Below are positions 24,280 through 32,215 of a stretch of 44,597 bases of DNA, in pieces. Source of the stretch: Treponema sp. (lineage in GTDB: Bacteria > Spirochaetota > Spirochaetia > Treponematales > Treponemataceae); contig JAFPUF010000026.1 of assembly GCA_017395545.1 (NCBI GenBank), positions 1-44,597 on the forward strand, read 5' to 3'. The stretch's first letter is position 1; each line of letters begins with the position of its first letter. The notes under the pieces are model-generated. The model was not told the DNA's origin, searched no databases, and was given only the letters and a program-made list of their open reading frames with translations. The position numbers were made by a program, and so were the translations under genes.

Positions 24280-26220
24280 GTGACACACACAGTAACAGGC
24301 TGGATTGATATTCCTGTCATTCAGGCAATCGAATATTTCTCCGGCGTACTTTCAACTTTCTACAAATGGGGAACTCACTACGCAGTCGCAATCGGCACAA
24401 TCGGACTTTGCTGGTCAGCATTCAAGCTGATAAACAGCCGTTTTACCGTCCGTGATTTCTGGTGGGACACTTTCTATAAATGGCTTTTATTCATTCTCTT
24501 CATGTCGATTTATCCGCTTGTCACGATGGGAATATCTGCCGTAGGGAACCGTATCGGCATTCAGGCAGGAAAAGGTAAACAGGCAATTATCGACTCCCTC
24601 ACTTCGATGAAGCAAAGCATTGAGCAGGATTTAGCCATACAGGAAAAATGGGCTGATGAGCTTGAAGTTGAGCTGAACTCAAACTTTGAGAACTTCACTT
24701 TTGAGACTAGCTTCGGAAATTCTGAGAACTACAATTCCTACATAGATTCCCTGACAGAAGAAATCGGAGCAGCAAAATTCAATTCAAAGAGCGAGAAGAA
24801 AAAAGCTCTGGAACTTGTGAACCAATACCGCGAGAAAAACAAATTCCACAGTTTATTCGGTGCAAGAACATTACAGGCAATCAAGGATATTCTTGTTGAA
24901 AAACGACCCGACGGTTCAAATGGTGATGTACTCACAAGCTCTTACATTGACCTCGACATCTGGCTCAAAAATGCAGACGGATCAAACTCTTACTATCTCT
25001 CCCCTTCGGCAATTTTGCGCGTATCAATTTTGGGCTGCCAGATTATGTGGGAAAAAAACCAGATTGCTTATGCCCTCGACCTCGATGAAATTGATGAAGA
25101 AAAAATCAGCTTCATGAAAAAGGGGTTCAACAAAATGTCAGCGACAATAGCTCATGTTCCGACTATGATTATGACCATGCTCTGCTGCGTGGTTCTCATA
25201 GCCTGCTGTATTTTCGCTCTTATTCAGTATGTTATGACGATTCTGGAATATACAATCGTGATGGGGATTGGGGCTTTCTTCATTCCTTTCATTCTATTTG
25301 ACGGAACGAAGGATTTACCTAAAAAACTCGTCCCCGTTTTTACAGGATTCTTCATCAAGATGATTGTAATGACAATCTGCCTCTTCTTTGTCTTTTACCT
25401 TTTCATTCAGGAAACCGTAGACATCATGGCAGAAAACGGAGGAATGAACTGGGTGTCTTTCGCTACAATCTGCTTCACAAGTCTGATTGCTCTTGTTCTC
25501 TGCCAGAATGCACCGAAAATTGCTATGACACTTCTGACAGGACAACCGCAGCTTTCAATGGGCGAGTTCGTACAGGCGGTCGGTTCTGCTGTAGTAGGCG
25601 GAAAACTCATGACAAAGGGTGCAACTACAGCCGCACATGTAGCAAAAGAAGGAGCAAGAACTCTCGCACAAGGATATGTCGATACCCGTGGCGGTCTTTC
25701 AAAAGTTCGTGCTGCAGGAAAATCCGCAAGCCAGAGTACAAAAGAACTTGGTGGAACAGATTCACAGGCAAGGAGCGCAGCAGTAAAAGGAATGTTCGCA
25801 ACCGTAGGCGGTGATTTGAAAGATAAGTTCAAAAATGCCGGAAACAATTTCCTTCACGGAGGCAATGGTGGAAAACGAGGAATGGCCAGTTCAGGCGGTG
25901 GCATGAGCGGAAATCAGGCTCATCAGCGTAGTGGACAGAACACTTCCCGCGAGCTTGGCAAAGACGATTCAAGGACACTCAACCAGACTTCAAATCCGCA
26001 CTTCCAGAATGCGACAAAATTTGATTCTGCCACCCAGAGCAGCGTAAATATGACCCGAAAAGAGTTCTATGATGAAAAACGCCAGCAGGGTGCAAACATC
26101 GGAAATTCAACCGCCCTCAAAGTAATGGAAAAAGCCGAGAAAAAACAACAGCAGCAGAAAAAAGATTCTGCCCTCCCGGAAAACCTCACCGGCAATGAGC
26201 GAGAATACGAAGGGAAATAA
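24280..26220 (+). CDS. trbL: TrbL/VirB6-like polytopic membrane protein
   Basis: The GTG at 24280 is chosen because AAGGGGG lies five bases upstream and directly after the trbJ stop; this gives 646 residues. There are membrane helices near the N-terminus (about 20-95), a hydrophilic periplasmic region (about 100-280), and a block of hydrophobic helices (about 290-430) that is the TrbL/VirB6 core. A long polar tail of about 190 residues is rich in Gly, Ser, Gln and Lys. VirB6 proteins form part of the inner-membrane DNA channel. It is the last gene of the trb operon and is followed by a 19-bp-arm palindrome. Confidence 0.9.
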   Translation: MTHTVTGWIDIPVIQAIEYFSGVLSTFYKWGTHYAVAIGTIGLCWSAFKLINSRFTVRDFWWDTFYKWLLFILFMSIYPLVTMGISAVGNRIGIQAGKGKQAIIDSLTSMKQSIEQDLAIQEKWADELEVELNSNFENFTFETSFGNSENYNSYIDSLTEEIGAAKFNSKSEKKKALELVNQYREKNKFHSLFGARTLQAIKDILVEKRPDGSNGDVLTSSYIDLDIWLKNADGSNSYYLSPSAILRVSILGCQIMWEKNQIAYALDLDEIDEEKISFMKKGFNKMSATIAHVPTMIMTMLCCVVLIACCIFALIQYVMTILEYTIVMGIGAFFIPFILFDGTKDLPKKLVPVFTGFFIKMIVMTICLFFVFYLFIQETVDIMAENGGMNWVSFATICFTSLIALVLCQNAPKIAMTLLTGQPQLSMGEFVQAVGSAVVGGKLMTKGATTAAHVAKEGARTLAQGYVDTRGGLSKVRAAGKSASQSTKELGGTDSQARSAAVKGMFATVGGDLKDKFKNAGNNFLHGGNGGKRGMASSGGGMSGNQAHQRSGQNTSRELGKDDSRTLNQTSNPHFQNATKFDSATQSSVNMTRKEFYDEKRQQGANIGNSTALKVMEKAEKKQQQQKKDSALPENLTGNEREYEGK

Positions 26221-26237
26221 TTGCCTCTCCCAAAAAA

Positions 26238-26280
26238 TTAACCGAGTTTACCGAATTTCATATTCGGTAAACTCGGTTAA
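26238..26280. terminator. Perfect 19-bp-arm palindrome after trbL
   Basis: TTAACCGAGTTTACCGAAT (26238-26256) and its exact reverse complement (26262-26280) enclose a 5-nt loop between the convergent trbL and 145-residue genes. No T-tract follows on either strand. It could be a two-way terminator or a protein-binding or repeat site. The remaining bases to 26383 show nothing else. Confidence 0.7.
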
Positions 26281-26383
26281 ACATTACTAGGCATTGCAAT
26301 GTCTGATTCTTATCACAAATGTCTTAAGTATGATTACAAATGAAATGTTCTAAGCTTATTTATCAAGTCTATAATGTCAGGAT

Positions 26384-26821
26384 TTACACTTTCTCAAATC
26401 CAAGCTCTTCTTCACTAATAAATTCAGAGTCAAAATCATAAACAACCAGAAAATCAATTTCTTGCTTTTCTGCAAGGTCGGCGTAATAGGCAAGCACTTC
26501 CTTGCGGATTTCGTTATTACCAAGACGAACTACTTTTACACCTTCAACACATGAATCAGAAAGCTCAGCGTTCAAATCGGCTTCTGTTTTCGCAAATAAA
26601 TACAAAAATACTTTGCCGGAATCAGAATCATCATCTGTAGCTTTATCAAATGCTTCGTTTAGGGTGCTCTCTAAGAAAAGCTCAGTAACGCCATTCGGAA
26701 AAGAAACAATACTTCCAGGCTCGAATCCTTCTTTTGTTTCAAGGAAATCATATTTTTTTTCCAGCTTTTTCTGTCTGTAATCATTAGGAGCAGAGCCACA
26801 AAGAATAGCGTACTTTTTCAT
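26384..26821 (-). CDS. Hypothetical protein (145 residues) paired with a wHTH regulator
   Basis: The acidic protein starts MKKYAILCGSAPNDYRQKK and contains SIVSFPNGVTELFLE and FLVVYDFDSEF. This alternation of hydrophobic strands and loops suggests a small alpha/beta (Rossmann- or caspase-like) fold. I have a weak recollection of similar proteins at the head of surface-polysaccharide operons, but this is not firm. It begins one base after the wHTH gene stop, so the two form a unit. The ATG at 26821 follows GAGGAA. No catalytic pair is evident. Confidence 0.75.
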   Translation of the reverse strand: MKKYAILCGSAPNDYRQKKLEKKYDFLETKEGFEPGSIVSFPNGVTELFLESTLNEAFDKATDDDSDSGKVFLYLFAKTEADLNAELSDSCVEGVKVVRLGNNEIRKEVLAYYADLAEKQEIDFLVVYDFDSEFISEEELGFEKV

Positions 26822-26822
26822 A

Positions 26823-27353
26823 TCAATATTCCTCTATCAAGTTCAGGAGATTCACGCAGCCTTCTTTTTCAAGGCGATTAATTTCTGATTCCTCGTTTAA
26901 TTCACCAACCACGCAGAGAGCGTTTGCCATAATAGGTTCCGTGACTTCTTTTTCAATAAAAGTAACATTCAAAGTCTGGCAAGCATAGATAAGCAGGAAG
27001 CGAATATAACTCTTACCATAAAGTACAAGTTTTGTTATTCCCTGCTTTTTTGCTTCTGATACAAGATGACAAAATGTTTCATTATAGTTGTTTGCAATCG
27101 CAAAAGTTCGCTTTGCAAATTTCTGGCTTCGAGCGGTAAGCTCCGCAATTCCGGCAGGAGTAACGGCATAAGAAAGTTTACGAAGATTTACATTAGTCAA
27201 CATAATCCAGCCACGCTCGACAAAACGCTTCAAAACGGCATTCATAAGCCCGATAGACATACCCGCATTTTCAGCAAGCACACGCTGACTTGCCATCGGT
27301 TCTTCTTCCAAGGTTTTTGCAATACTTTGTAATGTTGCTACGTCACTATTCAT
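26823..27353 (-). CDS. Winged-helix (MarR-like) regulator with C-terminal alpha/beta domain
   Basis: The 176-residue protein has an N-terminal winged helix (about 5-75: ASQRVLAENAGMSIGLMNAVLKRFVERGW, with the wing at LRKLSYAVTPAG). After it comes an alpha/beta part with KLVLYGKSYIRFLLIYAC and ANALCVVGEL, which resembles a small-ligand-binding Rossmann-like domain. It probably controls its own operon with the 145-residue partner gene. It is encoded on the minus strand after the XRE gene, with a 73-bp gap that may hold its promoter. Confidence 0.8.
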   Translation of the reverse strand: MNSDVATLQSIAKTLEEEPMASQRVLAENAGMSIGLMNAVLKRFVERGWIMLTNVNLRKLSYAVTPAGIAELTARSQKFAKRTFAIANNYNETFCHLVSEAKKQGITKLVLYGKSYIRFLLIYACQTLNVTFIEKEVTEPIMANALCVVGELNEESEINRLEKEGCVNLLNLIEEY

Positions 27354-27426
27354 ATTCTAGCTTACTCTACCATAAATGCTATTTTTTTCAAAGTAGAAAT
27401 GCTCAATTTCTGAATGAAATGATATA

Positions 27427-27702
27427 TTAATCTGAATTTCCGAGTTTTATTATCTTTTCTTTCAATTCAAAATACTTCTTGCGGTAGTTATCCCCGACTT
27501 CAGAAGCTACTCCTGTCGCCAGATATTCCACTGTTGTGCCAAGCTCACGGGCAATTTTAACGGCATCCCCTGCCCTCGGTTCTGTTCCCGCACGGCGCAT
27601 TGAAGAAACTGTCGTCTCGGAAACACCCATTACAGCGGCAAGCTGGCGGTATGTTGTGTGACACTGTTTTCGTAAGATTTCAACTCTGTTCCAAAAATCC
27701 AT
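27427..27702 (-). CDS. XRE-family repressor-like protein (91 residues)
   Basis: A helix-turn-helix domain spans residues 5-63 (YRQLAAVMGVSETTVSSMRR), followed by a short basic tail. The ATG at 27702 is chosen because a strong extended -10 box ends only seven bases upstream; a longer frame would run through its own promoter. The size suits a small phage- or plasmid-type repressor with no S24 domain. Its promoter lies in the end of the upstream gene, so it can be expressed independently of the long par/replication operon it may repress. Confidence 0.8.
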   Translation of the reverse strand: MDFWNRVEILRKQCHTTYRQLAAVMGVSETTVSSMRRAGTEPRAGDAVKIARELGTTVEYLATGVASEVGDNYRKKYFELKEKIIKLGNSD

Positions 27703-27709
27703 CACGCGC

Positions 27710-27740
27710 ATTATAGCACACTTTGCCGCTTTTGTTTCAA
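27710..27740 (-). promoter_or_regulatory. Extended -10 promoter giving an almost leaderless XRE mRNA
   Basis: On the minus strand, TTGAAA (27740-27735) is followed by a 19-bp spacer and TGCTATAAT with a perfect TATAAT (27715-27710). The start site should fall at about 27703, next to the ATG at 27702, so translation would be leaderless. Confidence 0.65.
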
Positions 27741-27746
27741 TCGGCT

Positions 27747-28628
27747 TCAAATGAACATCTGAATTACCTGCACAACCATTCCTGTGATGCACAAGGCAGA
27801 CATCGCATAAATCACGGCATCCTTCCAGCTGAACTTTCTTTTCTGTTCCGGAATCTTACTGATAAGCGTGTTGTTCTGTTTCTCGCAGCTTTTTAGAAAG
27901 GCAATTATGCTTTTCTTGACCGAATCGAATTCTGAGTTCGCTGCGGTAAGACTTTCCTTACAGCGTGTCTGGACGATTTTGTATTCGTTCTCAGAAGCCT
28001 TTGTCATGTCCTTCCTGAACTGCTCAAGAGTTTCTGTGAGTTTGGAATCTATATCCGCAAATTTCTTAATCTGCTTTACGATGTCCTGTACAAGAGCCAT
28101 CTGCTTTTCCTGCACAGACTTTGATTCCGCTTCAAGCTGCCGCATTTTTTCATCAAAAGCAGACTTGATTTCATCGAACTTCACACCCATAAGCGCACGT
28201 TCTTCAACCAATGCCTTTTTGAGCATAAGGCATTCTTTTTCAATGCTCTTCGAGCTGATTTGAGTCTCGATGTAGCGGGTATAAGAAACTTCCTTGTCTA
28301 GTTTATCTGTCAGTTCCCTGGTCTTTGTACCAAAAGAATTATAGAAGCTGACCATATCCTCATACATAGCCCTTGTGTCTTCGCTGTCGGCAGTTCGTTC
28401 AAGAAGCTCATTCACGGAACGGCACAGGCTGTCAATTTTTTCATCCACCGTCTCTTCCGGGCTTTCCATCGGAACCGTCTGAAAGCTGAATCCAGTTTCT
28501 TCTATATTTTTATCTTCGTCAGAAGATTCCGAGTCCGATTCATCTTCATGCACAAGCATCTCGACCTCATCGTTTTCAGGCATATCTTCTGCTACAGTTT
28601 CATTTTCTGAAAATTCTGATTCCGTCAT
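27747..28628 (-). CDS. Membrane-anchored coiled-coil protein (293 residues)
   Basis: The N-terminal 70 residues are very acidic, and residues about 80-255 form a long charged coiled coil. One membrane helix lies at the extreme C-terminus (about 272-292: AVIYAMSALCITGMVVQVIQ). There is no signal peptide, so the coiled coil is probably cytoplasmic, held to the membrane by its tail. No enzyme motif is seen. The start overlaps the preceding gene by 4 bp (ATGA). Its place in the par/replication operon might suggest a tether for plasmid DNA or the replisome, but that is speculation. Confidence 0.8.
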   Translation of the reverse strand: MTESEFSENETVAEDMPENDEVEMLVHEDESDSESSDEDKNIEETGFSFQTVPMESPEETVDEKIDSLCRSVNELLERTADSEDTRAMYEDMVSFYNSFGTKTRELTDKLDKEVSYTRYIETQISSKSIEKECLMLKKALVEERALMGVKFDEIKSAFDEKMRQLEAESKSVQEKQMALVQDIVKQIKKFADIDSKLTETLEQFRKDMTKASENEYKIVQTRCKESLTAANSEFDSVKKSIIAFLKSCEKQNNTLISKIPEQKRKFSWKDAVIYAMSALCITGMVVQVIQMFI

Positions 28629-28921
28629 GATTTCACCGCCTCGACCTGTTTTCCTTCAAGCCACCATTCTTCAACGCCGTCACGGACATCAATCACAGCA
28701 GGACCGTCTTCATAATGAAGAACTCCGTTTTTCCAGTGCTCCACATGATTTCCGTCATGAGTCTCAAGAGCCGGAAGATTATTTCCTTCCTCGTCTTTCG
28801 TATCATTGAGATAGCCTCTCTTTGTCCTGATTGTAATTCCGTCAAGAATATAATCGCCTTCTGCGATATTCATATCCCTGTCGATAATACGCATATTCTG
28901 GTATCTTCTGAAACTCTGCAT
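28625..28921 (-). CDS. Hypothetical protein with HxxDGPA-type repeat (98 residues)
   Basis: The C-terminal half reads HWKNGVLHYEDGPAVID and then DGVEEWWLEGKQV. This is one copy of the W..NG.LH..DGPA / G..EWW..GK repeat found scattered in phage, giant-virus and bacterial proteins of unknown role. The N-terminus has a beta-rich stretch (DYILDGITIRTKRGYLN). It is coupled to the neighbours in a tight minus-strand operon. No function can be given. Confidence 0.75.
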   Translation of the reverse strand: MQSFRRYQNMRIIDRDMNIAEGDYILDGITIRTKRGYLNDTKDEEGNNLPALETHDGNHVEHWKNGVLHYEDGPAVIDVRDGVEEWWLEGKQVEAVKS

Positions 28922-28933
28922 TTCCGTCCTCCC

Positions 28934-29149
28934 CTACCCTATCCGTGAAGTTTTTTCCATACAGTAAGGATTGAACGAATCAACCGCTTCCAAAACCGTT
29001 TTTATTTCCTCTGATGAATTCCGCGCACTGATTAAAAAACGCTCGGAAAAAAGCTTTAAGAAGCTGCCCTCAGATTCCATCTCAAGAATATGAGAAAAAG
29101 CATCAATATCTTCGGCTGTCACATTTATTGTCACAGGTATTTCTTTCAT
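28934..29149 (-). CDS. Hypothetical protein (71 residues)
   Basis: A small acidic, mostly helical protein with no recognised domain. Its start overlaps the SSB-like stop by 4 bp, and it ends 12 bp before the next gene. The coupling suggests expression with the SSB-like protein. Confidence 0.65.
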   Translation of the reverse strand: MKEIPVTINVTAEDIDAFSHILEMESEGSFLKLFSERFLISARNSSEEIKTVLEAVDSFNPYCMEKTSRIG

Positions 29150-29481
29150 GACGCAACCTCCCGCCTTTCGTTCTTTCCTACAAACTCAATGTAGTCCGCA
29201 ATCATATAAATCTTCGTTCGGAACTCGTTGGAACTCGTAACATAGTTTTTCTGAACCATGCTTCCGAAAAGATTAACTTCCTTGCCATGAACAAGTTCCG
29301 GCATAAGAAGCGGCGCAATTTCACGCTTGAAATGAACCTGCAAAGTCAAAGGCTCGTCATTGAAAGCCCCAGGTTTTCCGTAATCTTTGACGACAAATGA
29401 CACCAGAGGCACATCATCGCCATAAACATTGAACAATTCCGCATCCTTACAGATTGTTCCGTGCAAAGTAATTCTGTTCAC
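29146..29481 (-). CDS. SSB-like OB-fold single-stranded DNA-binding protein
   Basis: The 111-residue protein starts MNRITLHGTICKDAELF, followed by VPLVSFVVKDYG, and contains HGKEVNLFGSMVQKNY and a final strand YMIADYIEFVG. This is the strand order of SSB proteins (NxxxLxGxL..D, F.l....., G..v.v.G.l....Y, ...a..i.fl). It is shorter than chromosomal SSB and lacks the acidic C-terminal tip. It probably coats single-stranded DNA during plasmid replication or transfer. It overlaps both neighbours by 4 bp. Confidence 0.75.
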   Translation of the reverse strand: MNRITLHGTICKDAELFNVYGDDVPLVSFVVKDYGKPGAFNDEPLTLQVHFKREIAPLLMPELVHGKEVNLFGSMVQKNYVTSSNEFRTKIYMIADYIEFVGKNERREVAS

Positions 29482-29747
29482 TTATACCCTCGCAAAAGTA
29501 ATCTAGCCACACTCAAAGTGATCCAAAACATCACGATTCTGATTCCTGCCCTCTTCTTCCAGTTCCACGGATCATAATGATTCCAGCGAAAACAACTGCA
29601 GAAGATTAAAATCAAAACCGTGCCAACAAGTCCAAGCACTATCACAGAAACCCATGTATAATGCCTGGAAAGATAACAAAGTATGCCTTTCATGCGGACT
29701 GAGACCTTCCATAGTTCCCTCCGGAAAATTCGCCCAGCCTCATTCAT
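29478..29747 (-). CDS. Small membrane protein (up to 89 residues)
   Basis: Two membrane helices (about 30-52 and 70-86) flank a basic, aromatic loop (FRWNHYDPWNWKKR). The reading from 29747 has no good ribosome site; an internal ATG at 29693 would give a 71-residue protein holding both helices. No family is recognised. The stop overlaps the SSB-like start by 4 bp. The 64-bp gap before it contains AGGAGG at about 29783 with no long frame following. Confidence 0.6.
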   Translation of the reverse strand: MNEAGRIFRRELWKVSVRMKGILCYLSRHYTWVSVIVLGLVGTVLILIFCSCFRWNHYDPWNWKKRAGIRIVMFWITLSVARLLLRGYK

Positions 29748-29811
29748 AAAAGGCGAAGAAAATAATTTCAGAAAATCAGCACCTCCTGTTTGTATTGCTT
29801 ATACAGAATTG

Positions 29812-30864
29812 TTATTTACCAACCGCAATTCCATATTTCTTGTAGACACGATCAAACATATCTTTCTGCCTAATCCGTTCCGCAGGATTCATCAGCTTTC
29901 TGAAATCAAAACTTGAAATCACTTCGTTCACTTCACTCTCGAACTGAGATTTCTTCTCAGGCGAAAGCTCATAAATCTGCTTTGCCTGTAAGACTTTCAG
30001 GGAATCAGCTTTGTCCGCAAATGTAAAGTCACATTTTTTGCAGTTAAAAACCTTTACCTTGTTTTTTTCTCCGCAACACGGACATTCGACATAACTGTTA
30101 GATTCCTGATTCTCGTCTTTTTTGGGCTCATAGGTTCTCATGATAAAATCAGCTACGACATCCTCTGCGAACACAAGACTCCGGAAAAGAGCAGGAATAC
30201 TCTCAGGATTTTTCGCCCTCGTCTTATCAGCAACAAACTGAATGAACTCCCCTGCCCTCCCGTCATCAAAACCTTTTGATTCAAAAAGCTGGTTCAGCTT
30301 CTGCCTGAATTTCTTTGAGTACGGATCGCAACCAAAAGTCTTTTGTAATTTTTGAGAAATAAAATTAAGGCGAGCCGCAAGCAAGCTATCAGCTTCTTCC
30401 CCTGCTGCATTTTTTAAATCATGTAAAACTATATTATTGGGTCCAGATTCTGGACTGCTTTCGTCCAATTTCTGGACTATTTCAGTCTGAGTTTCGGACT
30501 CAAGTCCATTTTTTGGACTAACTGAACTGGACTTTATTTTCTTATTCCGCTCCGCATTTTCCTGATAAGACCTGCGGCTTCTTACCGTGTAATAAACCGG
30601 GTATAACTTTCCGTTCACGGACAGAATCTGCTTAACGATGAGCTTTCTTTCCACGAGTTTCTTCAGAGCAGAAAAGACCGTAGAACGCCCGGAATTACTC
30701 CAGACCTGCAGATATTCTACAGAACCTTTGAAGAAGGATTCCCCGTCCTGACAAAATCCATGAATGCAAGCCAGAATCGCAATTTCGCTCAGATTCAAGT
30801 CCAGCTTGTACATCCAGCGTTCAATGTGAATATAATTTGAGTCTGGAATGTTATCGGCATTCAT
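29812..30864 (-). CDS. Replication-initiator-like protein: winged helix, linker, zinc ribbon
   Basis: The 350-residue protein has an N-terminal winged helix (about 15-95: LNLSEIAILACIHGF..., SGRSTVFSALKKLVERKLIVKQI), as in phage replisome organisers and plasmid Rep proteins. A Ser/Pro/Glu-rich linker follows (about 105-145), then a helical domain, and a zinc ribbon CPCC..(13)..CKKC at about 259-278. The DNA encoding the linker holds three to four 17-bp inverted-repeat units (30440-30519), so the gene may contain its own origin, as lambda O does. It lies in an operon with ParA, ParB and an SSB-like protein. Initiator function is inference; a transcription factor is the alternative. Confidence 0.7.
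   Translation of the reverse strand: MNADNIPDSNYIHIERWMYKLDLNLSEIAILACIHGFCQDGESFFKGSVEYLQVWSNSGRSTVFSALKKLVERKLIVKQILSVNGKLYPVYYTVRSRRSYQENAERNKKIKSSSVSPKNGLESETQTEIVQKLDESSPESGPNNIVLHDLKNAAGEEADSLLAARLNFISQKLQKTFGCDPYSKKFRQKLNQLFESKGFDDGRAGEFIQFVADKTRAKNPESIPALFRSLVFAEDVVADFIMRTYEPKKDENQESNSYVECPCCGEKNKVKVFNCKKCDFTFADKADSLKVLQAKQIYELSPEKKSQFESEVNEVISSFDFRKLMNPAERIRQKDMFDRVYKKYGIAVGK
30440..30519. repeat. Iteron-like array inside the initiator-like gene
   Basis: The unit GTCCA-N5-TGGACT occurs at 30441-30456, 30463-30478 and 30504-30519, with a degenerate copy GTCTG-N5-CGGACT at 30485-30500 and a half-site TGGACT at 30528-30533. The first three unit starts are 22 bp apart, two helical turns. 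They lie in the segment coding for the disordered linker. I read them as origin iterons for the protein that contains them. Confidence 0.7.
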
Positions 30865-31117
30865 ATTTTTTCCCCTTCATTACGCTACTATTTTTCTCTT
30901 CATCAACTTTTCTAAAAATCGTGCTGTAACAGCCTTGGGCAAACGGACTGTTCCCAGGATACTCACGGCACTTCATATAAAAGCAGCACCCGAAACAACA
31001 GTCGCTGTCCTTTATCTGCCCGACCGCCACAACAAGAAATGAATTTTCTGCATTTTTCTCACGAAGAGTAAGCCTGTCGCCAGGCGTAAACACATACATC
31101 CCATGAAGCGTTTCCAT
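30851..31117 (-). CDS. Cysteine-rich small protein (88 residues)
   Basis: The product has a beta-rich N-terminus (MYVFTPGDRLTLREK, then FLVVAVGQIKD) and a cysteine cluster, CCFGCCFYMKC followed by GC, which could bind zinc or an iron-sulfur centre. No family is recognised. Its start overlaps the previous stop by one base and its end overlaps the initiator-like start by 14 bp, so it is expressed with both. Confidence 0.7.
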   Translation of the reverse strand: METLHGMYVFTPGDRLTLREKNAENSFLVVAVGQIKDSDCCFGCCFYMKCREYPGNSPFAQGCYSTIFRKVDEEKNSSVMKGKKYECR

Positions 31118-31419
31118 TACGCGCTCATCTCGGCATTGTCAGAATCCACAATGCCATGCTTCAGAAACATAATGTAGTCCATGCAGGTTTTCAGATTATC
31201 CGGGGTGATTTTTTCCTTCACACCGTTTGAAAACTTGAAATAAACAGTTTTCATATCCTCGCCCAGAAACAAATCAGGCAGATTCCCTCTTGCGTCAGTG
31301 CCAAGAAACATAATCATCTCTAGAAGTTCTTTACGCTCATACCCGGTCACTTGTCTTTCAATCAGAACCGCAAAATCGGAAAGCATATCCGAAACCTCTG
31401 ACTTAAATCCCATTTTCAT
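31117..31419 (-). CDS. Hypothetical protein (100 residues)
   Basis: A small acidic protein with a helical N-terminal half and a beta hairpin (TVYFKFSNGVKEKITPDNL). No family is recognised. It overlaps the end of parB by 17 bp and the next gene by one base. GAGG lies close to its ATG at 31419. Confidence 0.7.
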   Translation of the reverse strand: MKMGFKSEVSDMLSDFAVLIERQVTGYERKELLEMIMFLGTDARGNLPDLFLGEDMKTVYFKFSNGVKEKITPDNLKTCMDYIMFLKHGIVDSDNAEMSA

Positions 31420-32215
31420 TTACCTCGTTTAACTTTTTTATTCTTTCTATGATTTCAGCTTCCGAAAGTCCTTCATTCGCCTTTTCAATCGCAATATGAA
31501 TGATTTTCAGAAGCTCTGTTTCCGTATATTTGTAAGACTTCTCCTTTTTAGTCTCTTTTTCTGAAAGCACAGATTTCTTCACAGTCCGTTTTTCATTTTC
31601 CGTCCGCTCACCCTGCATTTTGTTGTATGCCTGATTCACAGAAAGCTCACCTTTCTCAACGGATTCAAGAAGATTATCATCCGCATTCTTTTCAAGGGAA
31701 ATTGCTCTCTGTGCCGTCCTTTTTGAAACTCCAAGAGTCTCTGCTATCATCTGAGCTTTATCGCCCTCAAAGTTCCTCACTTCATCAGAACCAAGCATAA
31801 TCGCGACATTCTTCATAAGCTCATCGCTGGTAAGGTTCCGCCTATTCACCTGTAGCGAAAGCACATATTTATAGGCCGCATTAAAATCATCAAAATCTTC
31901 ATGAACCGTCACAGGAATCCGGGTTATGCCCGCTTTTTTGCAAGCCGTAAACCGAGTGTAACCGTCAATCAGATACCAATGCTCGCCTCCGTCTTTGACA
32001 GCCGTATGCCATATATGAAGCGGCTGAGAGTTGTCAAAGCCGTTTTTCCTCATGGAAGCCACTATCCGCTCCAGAACGCCTTCATCAATCTTGAAAAGCC
32101 TCTCAAAGAAATCGTGTTTTTCGATTTTTTCTGTAAGCATAGTTTTTGAGAACTGAAGACCGCCGTCTGCCAGAGGCGCATTATCTCCTGCAGAAAGAAA
32201 ATTCAGTGTTTTCAT
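31403..32215 (-). CDS. parB: ParB/Spo0J-family partition protein
   Basis: The 270-residue protein has the ParB N-terminal domain (about 40-125, with LIDGYTRFTACKKAGITRIPV in place of the usual GERR-box context) and a helix-turn-helix (KAQMIAETLGVSKRTAQRAI, about 150-170). The C-terminal part is charged and helical. ParB proteins bind centromere sites and, with ParA, distribute plasmid copies. It begins at the last base of parA. Its likely centromere is the TACCGA repeat group at 33185-33231. Confidence 0.9.
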   Translation of the reverse strand: MKTLNFLSAGDNAPLADGGLQFSKTMLTEKIEKHDFFERLFKIDEGVLERIVASMRKNGFDNSQPLHIWHTAVKDGGEHWYLIDGYTRFTACKKAGITRIPVTVHEDFDDFNAAYKYVLSLQVNRRNLTSDELMKNVAIMLGSDEVRNFEGDKAQMIAETLGVSKRTAQRAISLEKNADDNLLESVEKGELSVNQAYNKMQGERTENEKRTVKKSVLSEKETKKEKSYKYTETELLKIIHIAIEKANEGLSEAEIIERIKKLNEVNENGI

